From Rotaria sordida (Eukaryota > Rotifera > Eurotatoria > Philodinida > Philodinidae), in contig CAJNOL010001299.1 in the NCBI GenBank assembly GCA_905250125.1, positions 1-64,000 of the forward strand: a stretch of DNA of 64,000 nt, written 5' to 3'. Below are positions 11,770-25,200 of the stretch, piece after piece (position 1 is the stretch's first letter; every line of letters starts with the position of its first letter). The notes beneath the pieces were generated by a model. The model did not search any database. It was given only the letters and a program-made list of their open reading frames with translations, and was not told the DNA's origin. The position numbers were made by a program, and so were the translations under genes.

Positions 11770-13013
11770 TTATTTATACCTTTTTTTTTTTTTTAAATTA
11801 TTTTCTAAAATAAAAAGATATTTTGAATATCGATATAAATCTTTCGTTCATAATGTAACAAGTATACTTATTAAAAATTGATTTTTCTCAATAAGAACTC
11901 AAGAGTATCTCTTATCATAATTGATAAAAAAGACATGCAGCTGTTCGTCTTATTGATAGAAAAAAATTTTTTCTATTTTCTATGATATACTTTTAGTTTT
12001 ACTATTGAAAATATATCAATAGATCTCTAAAGTTATTTTCATTGTCTCTTAAATTGTTTTTGATTAAATGAAAAAAAAAAAAAAAATTTTTTTTCAAAGT
12101 GTTCGTGCATCAATAAATACAAATGAACAATCATTATTTATATAAATATGAAAAGAAATAAAGGAAGCATCAATGTTAGCAAAAGAACCATTTAGTACCC
12201 ACCCACCCTCATGAAACATGCACTAATAAAAAATATATATATCAATTGAAACAGATGGTTCTGTCACATTATAATTAATGTTTTAAACAAAAAAAATATT
12301 TGGAATATAAGAAAGAATGTAATACAAAAGTTTATATCAAAACAACTAATTAAAATTTTTTCAAAAATGATTGTTTTTCTTTTTTCTCTCTGTTAATAGT
12401 TTCATTATCATTCAAGAGTTCATTTTTTGAAATACACTAATATGATAAGTAATGAAAAATTTAAATCAGATTAAAAAGTTAGAATATCTTCATTTTGATT
12501 TCTTTTTCGTATAATAATAATAATACTATGGGCAATTGATTATTCCCATCGGCAAACATTGCCTTCTCAATATTTGCATGACTAATTTAGTCAACAAACT
12601 ATATGCACGAAGGGATGCTATTTTTTCAGCTTATTTGAGAATTGTCATCACTCGTTCTCTATCTGTATATATATTGCTTTTTTTCCCCTTGTTATCAATA
12701 TTATAGTTGATGACAAGAGTGTCTTTCATCTCGCTTTCTCTTGTCCCTATTTGCTCTCTTCTTTTTTCTTCGTCTTCAGTCTCTATTTCTTATAAGAACT
12801 GCATTTTTTTTTCTTGCTTCGATTCGAGACCATAATAAACCAAATGGAAAGAAGAAAAAAAGAGAAAATGACTATTACAAAGTTGATCATTATCAATTAT
12901 TCGTCATTATAATCTATAGAAAAAGAAAACTACGAGGTCATAGCCACAGCTGGATTCATCGAAACACAAATGATACCATTCATTATTAAAGTACTTGTTG
13001 TTGTTCATTCAAG
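11770..13013. other. Intergenic region
   Basis: AT-rich spacer between the parkin-like gene and the nicotinic receptor gene. It holds A/T homopolymer runs (about 12068-12094) and a TACCCACCCACCC tract at 12197-12209. The open frame at 12741-12989 is Lys/Arg/Phe-rich, matches nothing and probably lies in the receptor's upstream region. Confidence 0.5.
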
Positions 13014-16000
13014 ATGAAGCAATATTTTTTGTATTCATTTATTATATTTACTATTGTATTAACATTAGGTAATTTTAATAATCAAAACATAAGAAATAAT
13101 TAATTATATTCTCTTTTAGTTCATTGTCAAAAAGCTAATGAACTTTATCATTATTTAATGTCAAATTATAATAAAAATGTTCGTCCAGTAAGAAATAATT
13201 CTGATCTTGTTAACGTCAAAATTGGTCTGAAACTTATACAAATAGCTGATGTTGTATGTATATATATATATATATAGATAGAGTAATTGATCACTGAGTT
13301 TTTCTTGTATATATATCGGCATTATGTAATTGAATTGCAACAAAGGAAAGGACATAATTTATAGGGATGCACTTGTTTCCTTTTGTAAGTGGAAAAAATT
13401 GTAAGTATAGAACGAGAAGGCATTGATCTATAGATTATACATGTCTTAATTCAAGGAACGAGTAAACAAGATAAAAGAGTCCATCTGTCAAACGATATAT
13501 GACTACTGATACGATTAGTAATAGCACCTAATCTTCTAACGATAATAAGAAAAGCAAAAAAAAAACAAAAAGCATTAATAATGTATAATTTATCAATTTC
13601 GTTCAGGATGAAAAAAATCAATTAATGCAAACACATGTCTACATTCTTCATGTAAGTCATTCTGTGTTGTTGTTGTTGTTGTTTTTTTTAATTCAATGTC
13701 TGTGATATACATTATCTAGGAATGGCAAGATTTTAGTTTTATATGGTCACCAGAAGAATTTGATGGTGTAGAATATATACAAATTCCTAGTGAATTGATT
13801 TGGAAACCTGATCTTGTTCTCTATAATAGTAAATTAGATATCATGTTGATAGATAATGAAAAATCTTATGTTTTTTCTTCTATATCAGATGCTGATGGTG
13901 ATTATCAAATTACAACAAGATCAAAAGCACAAATTCGATATGATGGAATCGTAAAATGGGTTTGTTTATATTTTCGATATTATTTTCTTTTTAAGAATAC
14001 AAAAAAAAAAAATAATCAAAATTAATTTTTTCATTAAATAGAATCCTCCAATGGTTTATAAATCTTATTGTTTTATTGATATTCAATATTATCCATTTGA
14101 TATACAAAATTGTACACTTAAATTTGGTACATGGTCATATCATGTAAATATATATATATATATAGAAGAAAATTTTATTGTAGTTAAGTTTGATTTCTTA
14201 GGGTTCACTTGTTAATTTACAATTTTTAACTAATAATGAATCATCTATTCTTGAACGTGGTTGGGATCTTGAAGATTATACTCCATCTATTGAATGGGAA
14301 ATTTTAAGTAAAATAATTATATAGATAGATATATATTTTTTTTTTCTAAATAAATTCTTTTAAAGATCTTCGAGCTATTCGACATGAAAAATTATATGCA
14401 TGTTGTGTTGAAATATTTCTTGATTTAACATTTACATGTACTGTACAACGAAAACCATTATTTTATATAGTTAATTTAATTGTACCATGTGTTAATATAT
14501 CTGTTCTTGCTGTACTTGTTTTTCTTTTACCATCTGATAGCAAAAAAAAAATAACATTATCTATTTCTATTCTTGTTGCTTTACTTGTATTTTATTTATT
14601 ACTTATTGAACTTATTCCACCAACATCATTAGTTATTCCATTACTTGGTAAATATTTATTATTTACAATTGTTATTGTTAATTTATCAATCATAATAACA
14701 ATTATAACACTTAATGTACATTTTCGCCGTCATTCAACATCACATATGTCACCATTAATTAGAAAATTTCTTTTAATTTATTTACCAAAAATTCTATTTA
14801 TGGAACGACCGCCTATACCACCAAGATATGTATATGTAAAATCAAAATCTTGGGAAAATATTGATAGCCAATCATCAACATTTCCATGGAAAAATGATCA
14901 ACGAAGACATATTGCAAGAATAACAGCTGATCATATTGCTTATATTGCTGAACAAATGGAAAATGCTCAAAATGAAAAAGAAGTAAATTTTTGTTTTGGT
15001 TAATGATTGAAATATTAAAAAAATCTTTTCTTTATATATTTGACTTCATGCTTGAAAAGTCAATTGAATTTTGATTTCAATTACAGATAACTAATAGGAA
15101 TGAATGCATCAATTTCTAGAATATAATATCAAAGATAACATTTTGTTTTTTGTTCCTTATTAAGGATCTAGTTCCTGTGGATTGTTTATATTAATTATGA
15201 CGAGTTTCTTTTTCTTTTTTTTTGTTCTATTCGAAAGTGTAGTCGAAATTCATGAAATAGAAAACAAAGGTTTTGAAATTGATTGAAAATCACAATCAGC
15301 ATAAAGAATCTCTATGAGTTCGATAATTCTCAATGCTGAAAATATTCTAAACTCTAATTAGAAATTCAAGGAATTAACTTATTTCTACTTGCAAAAAATA
15401 TATAGGCAGATAAAAAATGCCAGTTTTTGACCAATCCGGAATTTTTTGTTTTGTACTTCATGAATGTTGACTACAACTTTGGATAGAGCAAATAACTAAT
15501 CATGGTTGATATAAGAAATCCACAGGAATTATGTTCTTAATGAGGAAAAAAAAATGTCATCTTTGACATTATCTTCTAGAAACTAGTGCATGGTTTAAAC
15601 GAGAAATCGATGAAAATTACTTTTGTTTTTATTGAATCATATGTTGATATGATAGAAGAATTCAAACATGCAGAGAATCATCTATTAGAGATTGATTATT
15701 CCTAACAAAATAGTTATGAGAAAACATATCCAACTGTCGAATATCATTTGATTTAATATAATGGCGTAGAATAGGTCTCAATGAGACTAAACAACGATTT
15801 CGAACTCATGGCCGTTTTAATGAAATTGTATCTATAGGCACGTTTGATAGTCCTTAAAGATTTAACGCACAATGAATATGTCTTTCTCTAAATATTCAAT
15901 TTTTGAAGTAAGTAGATTTAGTTGTGCATTCTCCTATGATAAATCTCTAGTGATTTTCGAAATTGAATATCTCGAGAAAGACATGTTCATTTTTATTGAA

Positions 16001-16329
16001 ACTTTCGTAACGATCAAACATGTCTATAGAGAGTTCTATTATTATTTTTACTTTTATGTATTTTCTATTATTATATTTAGATCGTTGAAGAATGGCGTTT
16101 TATTGCTTTAATTTTTGATCGACTTTTTCTTATAATTTTTGTATCCGTTAGTTTAATGGGTACACTTGGATCATTATTAAAAGCTCCATCATTACATAAA
16201 TCTAGAGCACCTATCGATCCAACATGTTATTTATATTATCCACCTATAAATGATTCTCAATGGATGAAAAAGTGTGGTGCAGATTATTTTCAAAGTTTAT
16301 CAAATCAACAATTAGTTTCAAATACTTAA
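13014..16329 (+). CDS. Nicotinic acetylcholine receptor-type subunit (alpha-like Cys-loop channel)
   Basis: Eight exons (13014-13068, 13120-13253, 13607-13651, 13720-13959, 14042-14143, 14202-14307, 14366-14982, 16081-16329) give about 515 aa. A signal peptide ends near residue 20. The ligand-binding domain has [14 protein letters not shown] (loop A), the Cys-loop Cys168-Cys182 with 13 residues between, FGTWSY (loop B) and the vicinal Cys240-Cys241 in YACC that defines alpha subunits. Four membrane helices follow, M1 from PLFYIVNL and M4 in the last exon ([15 protein letters not shown]). Such subunits form pentameric acetylcholine-gated channels in the plasma membrane. Before M2 the usual GEK reads KKK (287-289), and M2 position 9' is Val298 where Leu is near-invariant, so ion selectivity and gating may differ. 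AATAAA signals lie just after the stop. Confidence 0.93.
15828..16032. mobile_element. Palindromic element in the last intron of the nicotinic receptor gene
   Basis: Inverted arms: ATGTCTTTCTCTAAATATTC (15878-15897) pairs with GAATATCTCGAGAAAGACAT (15964-15983), and TATAGGCACGTTTGATAG (left) with GATCAAACATGTCTATAG (right). It shares its block order with the element at 5667-5820. It sits in the only long intron (14983-16080, 1098 bp), ending about 50 bp before the M4 exon. Confidence 0.65.
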
Positions 16330-19200
16330 TAATAAAACAATTTTTATAAATGATAAATAAAGAGAAAGACATATACATATGACATTTTAAATACAACTAA
16401 TTAAACAAATAAAAGACAAAAGTTTGAAATATTGTTCTTAGTGAAATGTATTAGAGTGTCATTTTTGCTTTATTTATCAAACTATACTATTTAATTTATC
16501 ATCAGAATTCTAAAACAAAACAAAATGATTCAAAGCAGAATTTCAATTTGATATTCTAGTTAGTGTCTTGTAACCAGCTCGAGTTCGTGTATTTGAGATC
16601 ATACTCGGCATCCAATCCGGCAAGAAATGAAATCTCGATGTTTTAAAATATTTTTACTTTTTCAAACTACATATATATATATATATATGATGAGGAACCC
16701 TATAAGTCATGTATGTGTTCACAGTTATGATGTTTGTCATCAACACTGAGTTTCATTTCAGCGTTATCAGCAACAAACAAACATATACTTAACAAAATGG
16801 ATCAGATTTTAGAAGCAGAAAGACACTGAGTAAAACCTGAATAGCTTACTTTTTTGTGGAATTTGAGATAATCTCTTCTTTTTGTTGCTGTTTAATAGAA
16901 GAGAGTAAATACTATACTTTTTCATATGAAGTAAAGGTTTGAAAACTGTACTATGATTGTAAAAGTATCTACCGGATGTCAATTAGCTCTGAGTCGGGCC
17001 CGTCTATCAAAAAAAGTGCCGATCCAGATTCATATGTGAAAAATCGTACTCGTGCAGAACACTACTAAGCTCATGTGACTCTTTTCTGTAGCTAAAACTG
17101 ATATATCAACTACATAAAATTAGACTCAATGACAACAATTCAATGTTACACACATTTTAAGCAATGATTAATGGCCTCTCAAAAAATTATCTCAAACTCT
17201 GCCTTCATAACCTATTTTAGTCGAATGCATGTGTACATTTTTAATGAGAGTTGATACTTTGAAAAATAACACTAGAATCCACTTTTAAATATTTCTCGAA
17301 ATGGATAGAAAAAAAACTTTTGTTGCGCTCTTTGTATTTAACTCTCTCATATTATGATCATATCAATATAAAGGTAATTTCATAATATTGCATACATATA
17401 AATGTTTTTCCTTTACTTCTTATTTTTCCCCTGTGTCTGTTTGATACCATACAAAAACTTGTTCCAGATATTAGACGTAATATTCCTTTGAGAACGCATA
17501 TTTGACTAAGATCCAGACGAAGAATATTTATCTATGACGATGAAGATCACTATCGACATATTTGAATTGTCTTCGACTATTTATTAGCATGAAAATAAAA
17601 ATATTATATTACTTAATTCAAAGACTAGTTTTACAAAGATCTTGATTAATCAATAGATTACAAATTCGTATATCAATATATTCAAGACGAGATATGCGAT
17701 ATTTGTTAACATCTCTGATAAGACTATCTAGATATCTCAAAATGTAATTATTACTGATGATTTATATAATCAAAAATAATTATAAAATCATTAGTATCTC
17801 TAAACAGGTTTTTGTTTTTGTGACTAAATTCTTTGAGTATTCATATTATGGGTTATATTGAATATTTAAAAATACATATTTGGTATTGATCCAGTTCGTG
17901 AAATATAACTTAACAGAATAAATATGATATTATAGTCAATTTCAATCAACAAAAAGTATTTGATTTCTTGGAAAATAAAGACTACAAATTATGTAAATGA
18001 TTTATTATTTTTATGACATATTCAATACCATGCTAAAAATGATTCAGATCTAGTTGATTAAGTACTTATTGAATTGTCATATTAAAAAGTTTCATTTTCA
18101 CACTTGTCAAGATATTAACATGTAGGCGTGTGGTGATTAAAAACAATCATTGTTTGTCAAGAAATAATTCGTCTGAGTCAACAATGAATAGAACTATTAT
18201 TTTCTTCTCAAATAATGGAATCATTTGTGATTGTTTATCTTTGAAATAAAAGCCAATTGTTTGCTCCATCATATAGCGAGTACTTCAAGAATGAGTGATC
18301 TAATTTTATTTTCTATTGTTAAAACATTTATTTAATAATTCTTTTAGAATTTAATTCTTTACAAAACTGTTGAACCTGTCTTTCAAAAAATTTCTTCCGT
18401 TAGAGTAAGGTTAACCTAATTAGCAAGTACTTAATTGTATAGGTGCGAAAATTAAAACAATGAAAAAATTTGAGAGAATATTAAAGAATGAATCTATTGG
18501 TTTCTGAACAATAATAAAATATTCTACAACATTCAGTATTTGATACTAAAAAATTTGATTTATGAAGAAAAAACGTAATGCGCTGTATTTTGATGTACAA
18601 CAGACTATTGTTACTATTGACTCTAAAAAAACAATCAAAATAGACTATTTATTATGTAGCATCTGTTGATATATTAACAAAAGAGTTATATGTTAAACGA
18701 TATTTCTTACAAATGCTTAATAAAAATATAGATGTTTAATATAATGAGTGACATCTATATAACAGAAAGTTAATATTTCATTAATAACAAATGATATTCA
18801 TTCTTTATTCATCATTTCTCAAATATGAAATTGAAGTTATATTCATTTCAATCATAAACTATTTGTGAAGTCTTATAGAACTATTTTCATTGGTATATCA
18901 TCATCGAAACTAATTGTACAGCAGTTGAATTGAGTTGTCTTCTATCGATTGATATGAGTCACACGTTTCTTTTTTGTTATTTTTATTCGATAACGATTGA
19001 CTATGTGTTTGCTTGTCGATTTATGATCGATCGATTGACTGTATGTTATACCTACTCAAGCATGCTTTGACATGTTTTTTTTCTTTTCATATATGCAAAT
19101 GTCATAGTAGAGAAAGGAACAATTACAATCTTTGTTTTCAAAAGTTCCGATCAATTGTATTGTACATATTTCTTTTTTTAGATGTCTTGGTACATACACA
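16330..19200. other. Intergenic region without recognisable gene
   Basis: About 2.9 kb of AT-rich DNA between the receptor gene and FHIP, both on the plus strand. It carries receptor polyadenylation signals near 16331 and a short TA run near 16670. No open frame has coding character and no RNA gene was recognised. Confidence 0.5.
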
Positions 19201-22200
19201 ATGACTCTTCGTTGGAAACGGCATCATAGTATTGAAAGCTTGGACGACGGGACTAGTATTGAATTAACGGTTAGTCTAAAAAATATTTTTCTTCTATCGA
19301 AATAGTATCATGTCCTTGATTCTATATGACATTATTATAATATGATTAAATAAGTAAGAATTTCGTCGGAATTTAGACAATTTACGTGACTAGAATAAAA
19401 AAAAATTTGTATAATAAGAGAAAGATAAATCGTTGATGTTCTATTTATTAGATTGTTGTTTTTTTGTCTGTTGCTGAAACTGTTACTCATACTGATAGAT
19501 ATTGTACGGATTCTTATATATCGGAATTGAGACAACGAGAGAAAAGGAAAAAAACAACTTCGACCATAAGATTCAGTTACATATATGTTATCAATATAAG
19601 TTATGCAAGTAGCTGAAGAAGTAAAAAAAAATAATCTTAGATCGATAAATATATTATATTAGATAATCCTGGTTTTTTTAAGGTTCTTCGACAACATTGG
19701 AAACAAATTTTACAAATATTTCAAAAATCTTTAATTGATCAAGATGATATAACTTGTGTTATATCTCATTTTCAACATGCAGTCACATTACTTACCAATG
19801 AAGTCGCTAGTCACGATCGTCCCGGTCCTGTACTTTTATATTTTATTGCTGAATCTATACTTGATACATTTGTTATTTGGTCATTAAGTTGTCCTGAATA
19901 TGCATCAGAACTTAAATATCATCAATTACGTTGTTTTGAATATCTTCTTAGTCGTTCTCGACATGAACTTCTTTTTCATAAACAAATTGTATGAAAAAGA
20001 AAAAACAAAATTCATTAAAATTTTTTTTTTGTTTTTTTGTTTTTTTGTAGTTTAAACCATTACTCAATCTTCTTCGATCATGTGAATCATCAACATCAAT
20101 AGAACTTATTGAAAAACATATGGTTATTGTACTCAATCAAGTATGAATATAAAATAGAATATGTTATAATAATTCTACATATTATTCAGTTCTTACATTT
20201 ATATAGACATTGCTGACAATAGACTCTTAGTTTTAATAATAGCATTCGTTAGTTATATATTCTATTTACTATATAAAAAACATAGACCTAATCTATCAAT
20301 TATTCTTGATAAAAGTATAAATTTGAATATAATCTAATAATATATTCCAACTACAGTGCAACTCAATTGAAATTCTTCTTGTTCATTATTCTCGCTTAAG
20401 ATTATTATAGGTTGGTGTTTTTTTTCATAATTAGTATAAACAAAAGAAAATACACGTTTCACTGTATCGCATAACATATTAATCATAAATAACAAGTACA
20501 AAAAACAAAATATACATAAGAAAAAAACGCCTATAGTTTTTTATTACAATGTACACAGTAAGAGGAAATCGTATATTTGTCTTGTCGTTATTCTTCTATA
20601 CATAGCTTCTATTATTGTCTGAGTATCTATTTAGATACAATAATTGATAAAAACAAGCTATTTGAATATTCAGACGATAATTCAAGTGATATGTCCATAC
20701 ATAGGAATAACAAAGAAAAGACAAATGAGCAATTCTCTCTTATTGTACATTGTAGTAAAAATATATGGCCTCTTGTTTTTTTCCTATGTATTTTTTCGCT
20801 ATATATACTGATTATCAAACACAAAAATCAATCTAAAATAATATCGAGGAGAAATTTCAATCGAGTCAAAAAAAAATGTAAATCGAGATCAATAGGTTTC
20901 ATTTGATATAATAATTGATGAATAAATATTTTCTGTTTTTTTCTGAAACACTATTGAAGTATATAGGGTAGAAATTTGCACTTCCTCATAGACATTGTTG
21001 ATATACAATAAAAGACCGTATAATATCAATAACATTCAGGTGTGCATCAGTGCCAGTAATTGGTTACTTAGTCATTTGATGTTTATTAAAATGAATCCGG
21101 CTTTTTCTATTTTTTATTTCAGTATCGATCTTACAGGAAACATTTTTCTAAAACAAACTGTTATAGGAATCCATTATCTAGAAGGATTATCTATAGCAAA
21201 GAAAATAATTCAACAGATGATAATAAACGAAAACTATACCTGAATAGATAGCTAGCAAAAGTTGAATGAAGGCATGAAATTTATTTATAATATTCTAAAG
21301 TATAACGATTGATACATAGAAATATATGATTAGCCAATGGATTCAATGTTATAGCTTGTATCAGTACTTCAACAGCCTAAGAAACATTGTATGAGAATAT
21401 ACTAGAAAAGAAGAAAATATGACTCGACTAATCGACTAAAGATCAAATGACTGACTACCCAGTTCACCAGTCAGGATAGGGACTAGTGCATCCCTAATAA
21501 CATCTTATTGTAAAATATAAACTACTTCCTTATTGCAGAAATATGTTTCATATTTTAATTCCGTAGGGATTGTGTTAATAAGTTTTCTTTTTTTTCTAGG
21601 TTTGTGTTAGTATCACTAAAAATCCTGAATTATTAGAATTTTGTTTTGATATCAGTGCTGAACATGGTCCATCAAAATTTATTATCTTCTCACTATTAAT
21701 TCCATTTGTTCATCGTGATGAACTTGCTGGTATGATAATTTCATATGTTTTTCTTTTATTTATTTATTTATCAAACAATAAAAAACAGAAAAAAACGAAT
21801 AGAAATTTTCTGAGATAAATAAAAATTTTGATTTCATTAAGAAATCTATCCTGTGTTTAGATAAACCATGTGCACAGGGTATTACAACAGGTGGGGAAAA
21901 ATTTTCCATAATCATTTAAAAAGATTTATAGCATGTTTGATTTGATTTGAAAAAGTCTTGCTATGTTTGTGTTTGTATATTGTTTTTAAATTATTTTATA
22001 TATATATGCATATATTTTTGTTTTGTATTGTATGATTTTAATTTCAATTATTTTTTTAGGTCAACAAGCTCGTGATGCATTATTACTTATTATGCAATTA
22101 TCAAATCGAAATGAATCTGTAGCAAAATATATAGTAGAAAATACAAATTTTTGTCCGGTAAAATATATAAAAAAGAAAATGATAAATGAGACATTTTATT

Positions 22201-25200
22201 TGTGAAAAATTTTAATCTTTATAGATCTTAGCAACAGGTTTAAGTGCACTTTATTCTGATTTACCACATCGTTTAGTAACAAATAATGATGAATGGTTTA
22301 TATTAACAAAACAAGAATGGTCAGAAAATGCATCATTAGTACAATTTATGAATTCATTACAATTTTGTAATGATGTTATTCAAGTAGATTATTTTTCTTT
22401 TTCTATAGAAGAGAAAAAAATAAAAAATAAAAGAATGATTTAAAATTATATATTTTGATTAGATTGCTCATCCGATTATTGGTCATAATTTATTACAATA
22501 TATTTATCATGGATTTCTTATTCCTGTTCTTGGTCCAAGTATTCATCAAGTATGTTGTTTTGTTTTTTAGTACAATATGTTGGGTGCTTAAAAATTTGAT
22601 GAAAATCTTTTTCGTTGTTTTTGTTGAACAACAATGCTAAATATGTCATGTGTGGGTGTGAATGTGTGCAAATTTCTTCTTTCATAGGATCTTCATGAAA
22701 TTCCAGTGAAATTTTCTGATTTACAACAGTTTTCGGTAAATATTGTATAAAATCATATGAGAAATTATAGATAAATCCTTTTTGTTGTTTATATATTATT
22801 TTGCACCTTGTATTCTTTATTATTTGCACGGGTATTTTCTTGTTTAGAATTATTATTATTATTATTGTTTTTCGTCTGTGCATGATTTATATTTGAGAGA
22901 TGGAAAAAAAAAATTTTTTTCTTTAATGGTTTTTGTCTAATATTGAATTTTGAGCTTTTCTTTTCATTTTTTTTTTGTCTATTAATATAGAATACAATGG
23001 ATGAAGTTATTGCAGCAACAGCTTATTTAGATTTATTTATACGTACAATTTATGAACCAGCTTTATTAAAAGTATTTTTAAAATTTATACTTTGTGCTAA
23101 AATTGATGAAACGAGTTTATTGGATACATTAATACAAAGAATTAATGTTACAACAAAAGTAAAATAAAAGAAAATTTTAGAAAAAAAAACAATCGTTTTT
23201 TTTTTGTTTTGTTTTTCATTTTATTTAGCTTGGATTAGTATCACTTAGTTTATTTTATACATTAATCAATCTTAATTGTGAAGATATTATGTATCGTTTA
23301 ATTTTTATGTATGATAAAATTTGGTTTTTTTTTTTTGAGAAAATACTTTTGAATTTTTTTATTAGGTATTTAATACCATGTCGACATGTTATGTGTAGTC
23401 AACGACGTCATATAACTGATGTAGAAATTTATGGAAAAAATGCTGAAAAATTTCGTACATTAAGACCTTCATTTTCAAATAAAACTAATAATACTAATAG
23501 GTAGGAAATGTAATGAATTAAACGAATGTTTAGAATAGACATAAGAATTTGATATAAAACTATATTATAACTTTCAAGTTTAAATCTACTATTAGAAAAG
23601 GAGAATGAAATATTTCAGTATAGATTTTTATGTTGATAGTTTTGTTTTTCTATGCGTGATTCTTTATCGTGTGTAGAGAATGTAACCCGACACCTTAATC
23701 GATAACAGAGATTGGGATCTTCAGCAACTATTTACAGGAATAGCAACGACATGATTTTGGATCGATAGAACGTTGTCCATGATAGCTTGACTTTCTTAAT
23801 ACTTCCGAGTAACTTTGAACAGAAATAGCATTTGTCTGAAACAAAAATAAGCAGACAATGTCGCTACAAGGTGAATAGGATTGAGAAAGCGTCGCGGGAG
23901 AAGAACGACTTGGTAGCAGATCGTCTATTATGAGTGGAACCGGATCACGATAGATTTCGTTGCTCTCCATCGGTGACCACTACTAGAACTTTCTGCTGAA
24001 TTTTCAGCCCATCATACCTCTAGAAAATATCATCAGTAGCTGCTCAGCCGATCGACTTACACCTTTAATAGTGTGTTTTTAATAAATAAAGGCATTTTAC
24101 AGAAGACATATATTACTTAGACACTTTTAGAACTATATACTAGCCAAAGAATATTGTAATCAAGAATATTTTAATTTATCTTTTATTCTAAAACATTTAG
24201 AAAAATTTTAATCGATAAATAGTTTATAGATTATTAAAATAGATAGAGATTTGTTTTATTAAATTTAAATTTAAATTTTCCAGCATTGTACCTTCACAAT
24301 CAAGACAAATACATGTTAATTTTGAACAAAATGGTGAAACTAATGAACAATACGAATGTACATTTGCTGCTTATCTTGAAGTATAAAAGTCAAATAATCC
24401 TCTCATCTCTTATTTCACCATGATCTTTGTTTTTTTCATTTTAGGATGCACATTTTAGTATTGTTCGTTGTCGTGTTGCTTGTCGTTGTTGGACAGCACC
24501 ATATGATGGTGAAACACCATCTCCGGATGCAATTATTGAAGAAACAGATATTATCTCATTAGCAAGTAGTATATCATCATTCAATATTGATAATAATGAA
24601 ACAAAAAAATCTGATAATATAACAAATCAAAAAGTATCAATAAATTTAGGAAAAAATGTTGCTATATCAAATGATTCTGGTATTCATGTTGATAGTCTTG
24701 AAACAAATTCTCAAATAATAAAACATAGAACAAAATCAACAAGTGATTCTTTTCATTTACCATCATGGCTTGCTAATAATCAACCTATACCCGATGAATT
24801 ACTTATGAAACATTCAATGACTAATCATCGTTCAATATATCATTATGAATATAATAATGATGATGATGATGATGATAATAATAATATTGATTATTATCAT
24901 CATCCATCAGCATTTTATGCTTTTTCATTTATTGATTTCTCAGGTGATAATGAAGATACATGGTCTATAAATTCATCAAATATACCTAATCCTCATATAC
25001 GTGATGAAATAAAAACATGTGTTGAAACAATTAATAATTGTTTAAATAATTTTCGTGAAATGAATGAACAAACAAATGAAAATATTAATGAAGATATTCA
25101 AAATTTATTAAATGAATTAATTGATCAAATAGAAAATTCAAATGAAAAACAACAAATAAATGAAATTGAATTAAATAATATAATATTAGATTATAATTTA

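Noticed and set aside
20577..20906. 109-residue frame with a possible transmembrane stretch inside an FHIP intron
   Set aside because: AT-driven composition, no family match, and an overlapping antisense frame of similar length.
23728..23970. 80-residue minus-strand frame (ending KSCRCYSCK) inside an FHIP intron
   Set aside because: Composition is less AT-rich than its surroundings, but it has no recognisable domain and contains an internal acceptor-like TTGTTTCAG; not enough to call a nested gene.
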